This document shows, one piece after another, positions 62,212 to 64,000 of a stretch of 64,000 nucleotides of DNA (positions are counted from its first letter, which is position 1; each line of letters begins with the position of its first letter). The translations under genes and the position numbers were made by a program. The notes below the pieces were generated by a model. It saw nothing but the letters and a program-made list of their open reading frames with translations, was not told the DNA's origin and searched no databases. The DNA is from Propionivibrio dicarboxylicus (lineage in GTDB: Bacteria; Pseudomonadota; Gammaproteobacteria; Burkholderiales; Rhodocyclaceae). The DNA lies in NCBI GenBank assembly GCA_945902805.1, contig CAMDMZ010000007.1, positions 62,001 through 126,000 of the forward strand, given 5' to 3'.

Positions 62212-62580
62212 TTACTTTGGAATGTCTTTGGCTGGCGACGTATCGGTCGTGGCAGCCGGTGGCGTGGCGGGAGCGGGTGTTGTGGTCGCCGGCGTGGATT
62301 GCTCTGGCAACTTGTCCATCACGCTACCGCTTTCCTTTGGCCGCGAAGTCGCGAGATAGGACAAAGTCAAGCTGGTAATAAAGAACATGGTCGCCAGCAC
62401 GCCCGTGGTTCGCGACATAAAGTTGGCAGACCCTGACGCACCAAACAAACTGCCCGAGGCACCGCTACCAAATGCGGCGCCCATGTCGGCACCCTTGCCG
62501 TGCTGAATCAACACCAAACCGATTACCGCTGCACCGACCAGAAGGTGCACCGTCAATGCCAGAGAATAGAAAAAATCCAT
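62212..62580 (-). CDS. secG: Preprotein translocase subunit SecG
   Basis: A 122-residue protein with two membrane helices (LALTVHLLVGAAVIGLVLIQ and GVLATMFFITSLTLSYLAT). The conserved loop QHGKGADMGAAFGSGASGSLFGASGSANFMSRTT is complete. A low-complexity Ala/Pro/Thr tail of about 30 residues is usual in this class. It supports SecYE in protein export. Confidence 0.95.
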   Translation of the reverse strand: MDFFYSLALTVHLLVGAAVIGLVLIQHGKGADMGAAFGSGASGSLFGASGSANFMSRTTGVLATMFFITSLTLSYLATSRPKESGSVMDKLPEQSTPATTTPAPATPPAATTDTSPAKDIPK

Positions 62581-62628
62581 ACGTGCCTCATCGGTCGCAT
62601 CCGACCTAAATTGAACAGAAAAGTTAAA

Positions 62629-63369
62629 TCAGCAAGCGTTAGCGATGCCGAGGAAATCGGTTGCCACCAGTGCCGCACCACCAATTAGCCCGCCATCGAT
62701 ATCGGCCTGTTGCATCAGCTCACGAGCATTGCCTGGCTTCATGCTGCCGCCGTATAGAATTCTGACGCCTGCAGCAACGGTCGCATCGTCGCGCGCAACT
62801 CGCGCCCGAATCAACGCATGGACATCTTGCGCTTGCGCTGGAGTCGCTGTCAGACCTGTACCAATTGCCCAAACCGGCTCATAAGCGATAACCGCATTCG
62901 CAAATGCGGCGACACCGCTCTTGGCCAAGACGGCTTCGAGTTGCCGTGTCACCACTTCGGCAGTAATGTTGGATTCGCGCTCGGCCAGAGTCTCACCGAT
63001 GCACAAAACAGGAATTAGACCAGCGCTCTGGGCCGCCGCAAATTTGGCCGCCACGACTGCATCCGTCTCTCCATGCAAAGTACGCCGCTCGGAGTGTCCG
63101 ACGAGGACATAGGTACAGCCGAAGTCGGTCAGCATCGATGCGCTGACTTCGCCGGTAAATGCACCTTGGGCTTGAGCCGAAATGTCCTGTGCGCCCCACG
63201 TTACATGAGAACCGTGGAGCTCGGCCTGAGCCTGAGCAAGATACGGAAACGGGACACAAACCGCCAGTTCGGCCGCCGCCTTACCCGCTCGAACCGCCTT
63301 CAGCAACTCGGCATTCAGCGCCAGAGAGCCATTCATCTTCCAATTACCGGCAACAAGTTTTGTGCGCAT
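62629..63369 (-). CDS. tpiA: Triosephosphate isomerase
   Basis: A 246-residue TIM-barrel enzyme that interconverts DHAP and glyceraldehyde 3-phosphate. Catalytic elements are the Lys in [10 protein letters not shown], the His in [10 protein letters not shown] and the Glu in [16 protein letters not shown]. The phosphate loop is [12 protein letters not shown]. The start [11 protein letters not shown] at 63369 is preferred over an upstream ATG. Confidence 0.97.
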   Translation of the reverse strand: MRTKLVAGNWKMNGSLALNAELLKAVRAGKAAAELAVCVPFPYLAQAQAELHGSHVTWGAQDISAQAQGAFTGEVSASMLTDFGCTYVLVGHSERRTLHGETDAVVAAKFAAAQSAGLIPVLCIGETLAERESNITAEVVTRQLEAVLAKSGVAAFANAVIAYEPVWAIGTGLTATPAQAQDVHALIRARVARDDATVAAGVRILYGGSMKPGNARELMQQADIDGGLIGGAALVATDFLGIANAC

Positions 63370-63399
63370 CACATTGAAGTCATGACGAAAAGATTGATG

Positions 63400-63428
63400 A
63401 TTATAGCGGCTCGACGATGCGCACGCAA
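63400..63428 (-). promoter_or_regulatory. Sigma-70-type promoter of tpiA
   Basis: On the minus strand, TTGCGT (63428-63423) and a consensus TATAAT (63405-63400) are 17 bp apart. They lie 31 bases before the tpiA start. Read-through could also serve secG, tRNA-Leu and nuo. Confidence 0.65.
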
Positions 63429-63476
63429 AAATTGCGCGTAGCCACAAATTCACCAGGCCAATCGCCGACCAAGCCC

Positions 63477-64000
63477 CTATGGCGCGGGTGGTCTTGCGTC
63501 CAGATAGCGCTGAATGTCGTCAAGCAATTCGGCGAACGTATCGGCGAGTTCGAGGGCCAAGACGAGCGCCTGTTGATTGTTTTCCTTGGCCGCAGCACCG
63601 ACCGATGCGGCGAGATCCTGAATGTGCTTGGCAGAAAGATTTCCCGCCATGCCCTTGAGGCTGTGTGACAAGAACGTGATTCCCGAAAAATCCTTGGCAG
63701 CCGCCATCTCGCGCAATTGTGCCGGAGAGTCTGAATGACCATCCAGCAAGGTGATCAAGAGCTTTTCGATGAACGCACGTTTATTCTTGTAGCGCGCATT
63801 CAGTGCTGTCCAATCGATGACACTACTCGTTGCCAGTGAAGCTGAAAAAGTCGGCGCTGGCGAGACGGCGTCCGTGTCGACTGGCAGCGGAATTTCGTGC
63901 CGGCTTGGTGGGCGCGCCCAGCGCAGAATGGCAGTGACCAGCACCGCGGGGTCAATCGGCTTGGTGACATGATCAACCATCCCCGCCGCGAGAGATTTTT
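63477..64000 (-). CDS. C-terminal part of a hybrid sensor kinase (receiver end + HPt)
   Basis: The minus-strand frame is open at the window edge, so the N-terminal part is missing. It begins with the last part of a receiver domain ([20 protein letters not shown], with the conserved Lys-Pro). A linker of about 50 residues leads to an HPt domain with the phospho-His in [13 protein letters not shown]. The linker peptide AVSPAPTF is encoded by a copy of the interspersed word. It acts in a multi-step phosphorelay; the signal is unknown. Confidence 0.88.
   Translation of the reverse strand, partial: KSLAAGMVDHVTKPIDPAVLVTAILRWARPPSRHEIPLPVDTDAVSPAPTFSASLATSSVIDWTALNARYKNKRAFIEKLLITLLDGHSDSPAQLREMAAAKDFSGITFLSHSLKGMAGNLSAKHIQDLAASVGAAAKENNQQALVLALELADTFAELLDDIQRYLDARPPAP
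63845..63870 (+). repeat. Interspersed 25-bp word, copy N (inside kinase linker)
   Basis: Plus-orientation copy with A5 and the common C variant (GTCGGCGCTGG). It is read on the minus strand in frame as AVSPAPTF, the same peptide form as in gloB and dsrJ. Confidence 0.94.

Overview
The window looks like a chromosomal segment of a facultatively chemolithotrophic, sulfur-oxidising betaproteobacterium, broadly of the Sulfuritalea / Sterolibacteriaceae / Thiobacillus kind. This is inferred from gene content and protein style, not from a database search. The evidence is a complete oxidative-type reverse Dsr locus (dsrABEFHCMKLJOPN plus dsrR and a siroheme methyltransferase), a betaproteobacterial tpiA-secG-tRNA-Leu-nuoA..N block, and an aerobic CoA-dependent anthranilate pathway. 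There are no rRNA genes, insertion sequences, prophage genes or CRISPR arrays.

Layout. 1-9.5 kb is housekeeping: the start of an HflX-like GTPase, a Blc lipocalin, dnaQ, rnhA, a methyltransferase, gloB, a Tat-exported caspase-like protein, rlmD and the ribosomal oxygenase roxA. 9.4-17.6 kb carries an exonuclease, an IclR regulator, a compact diiron oxygenase cluster facing an FprA-type ferredoxin reductase, a metallo-beta-lactamase-fold hydrolase, an HDOD protein and a long-chain acyl-CoA ligase. 17.9-18.6 kb holds two very small genes. 18.7-21.9 kb (minus strand) is a dsr-linked accessory operon: a small unknown protein, an orphan Cas6/Cmx6-like protein, a tandem TusA protein, a DsrC paralogue without cysteines, an unknown protein and a TauD-like dioxygenase. 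22.1-35.7 kb (plus strand) is the main dsr operon. 35.8-44.7 kb has a PlpD-type patatin, the anthranilate cluster (fused monooxygenase/reductase, RidA protein, CoA ligase) and a divergent quinone oxidoreductase, DsbA-like protein and GST. 44.7-47.3 kb has a NarX/NarL-type pair and a NUDIX hydrolase. 47.4-61.9 kb is the 14-gene complex I operon read right to left, preceded by tRNA-Leu(GAG), secG and tpiA. The window ends inside a hybrid histidine kinase.

How it works together. DsrEFH and DsrC relay sulfane sulfur to DsrAB, which oxidises it to sulfite. DsrMKJOP and DsrL connect DsrC and DsrAB to the quinone and NAD(P)H pools. The siroheme methyltransferase and DsrN support siroheme production. 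Complex I links those pools. The aromatic-CoA genes supply heterotrophic carbon.

The most unusual signal is not a gene. A roughly 25-bp interspersed word (core GTCGGTGCTGGCGAGACGGC with an A-run in front) occurs about 14 times in both orientations. It lies in intergenic gaps and, in at least nine genes, in frame inside coding sequence, where it is read in two main peptide forms plus a third. It behaves like a DNA-uptake-type or protein-binding genomic word. One copy, together with a second repeat type, forms the signal peptide of dsrJ. A perfect 18-bp hairpin lies between dsrA and dsrB, and a perfect dyad sits at the expected dsr transcription start.
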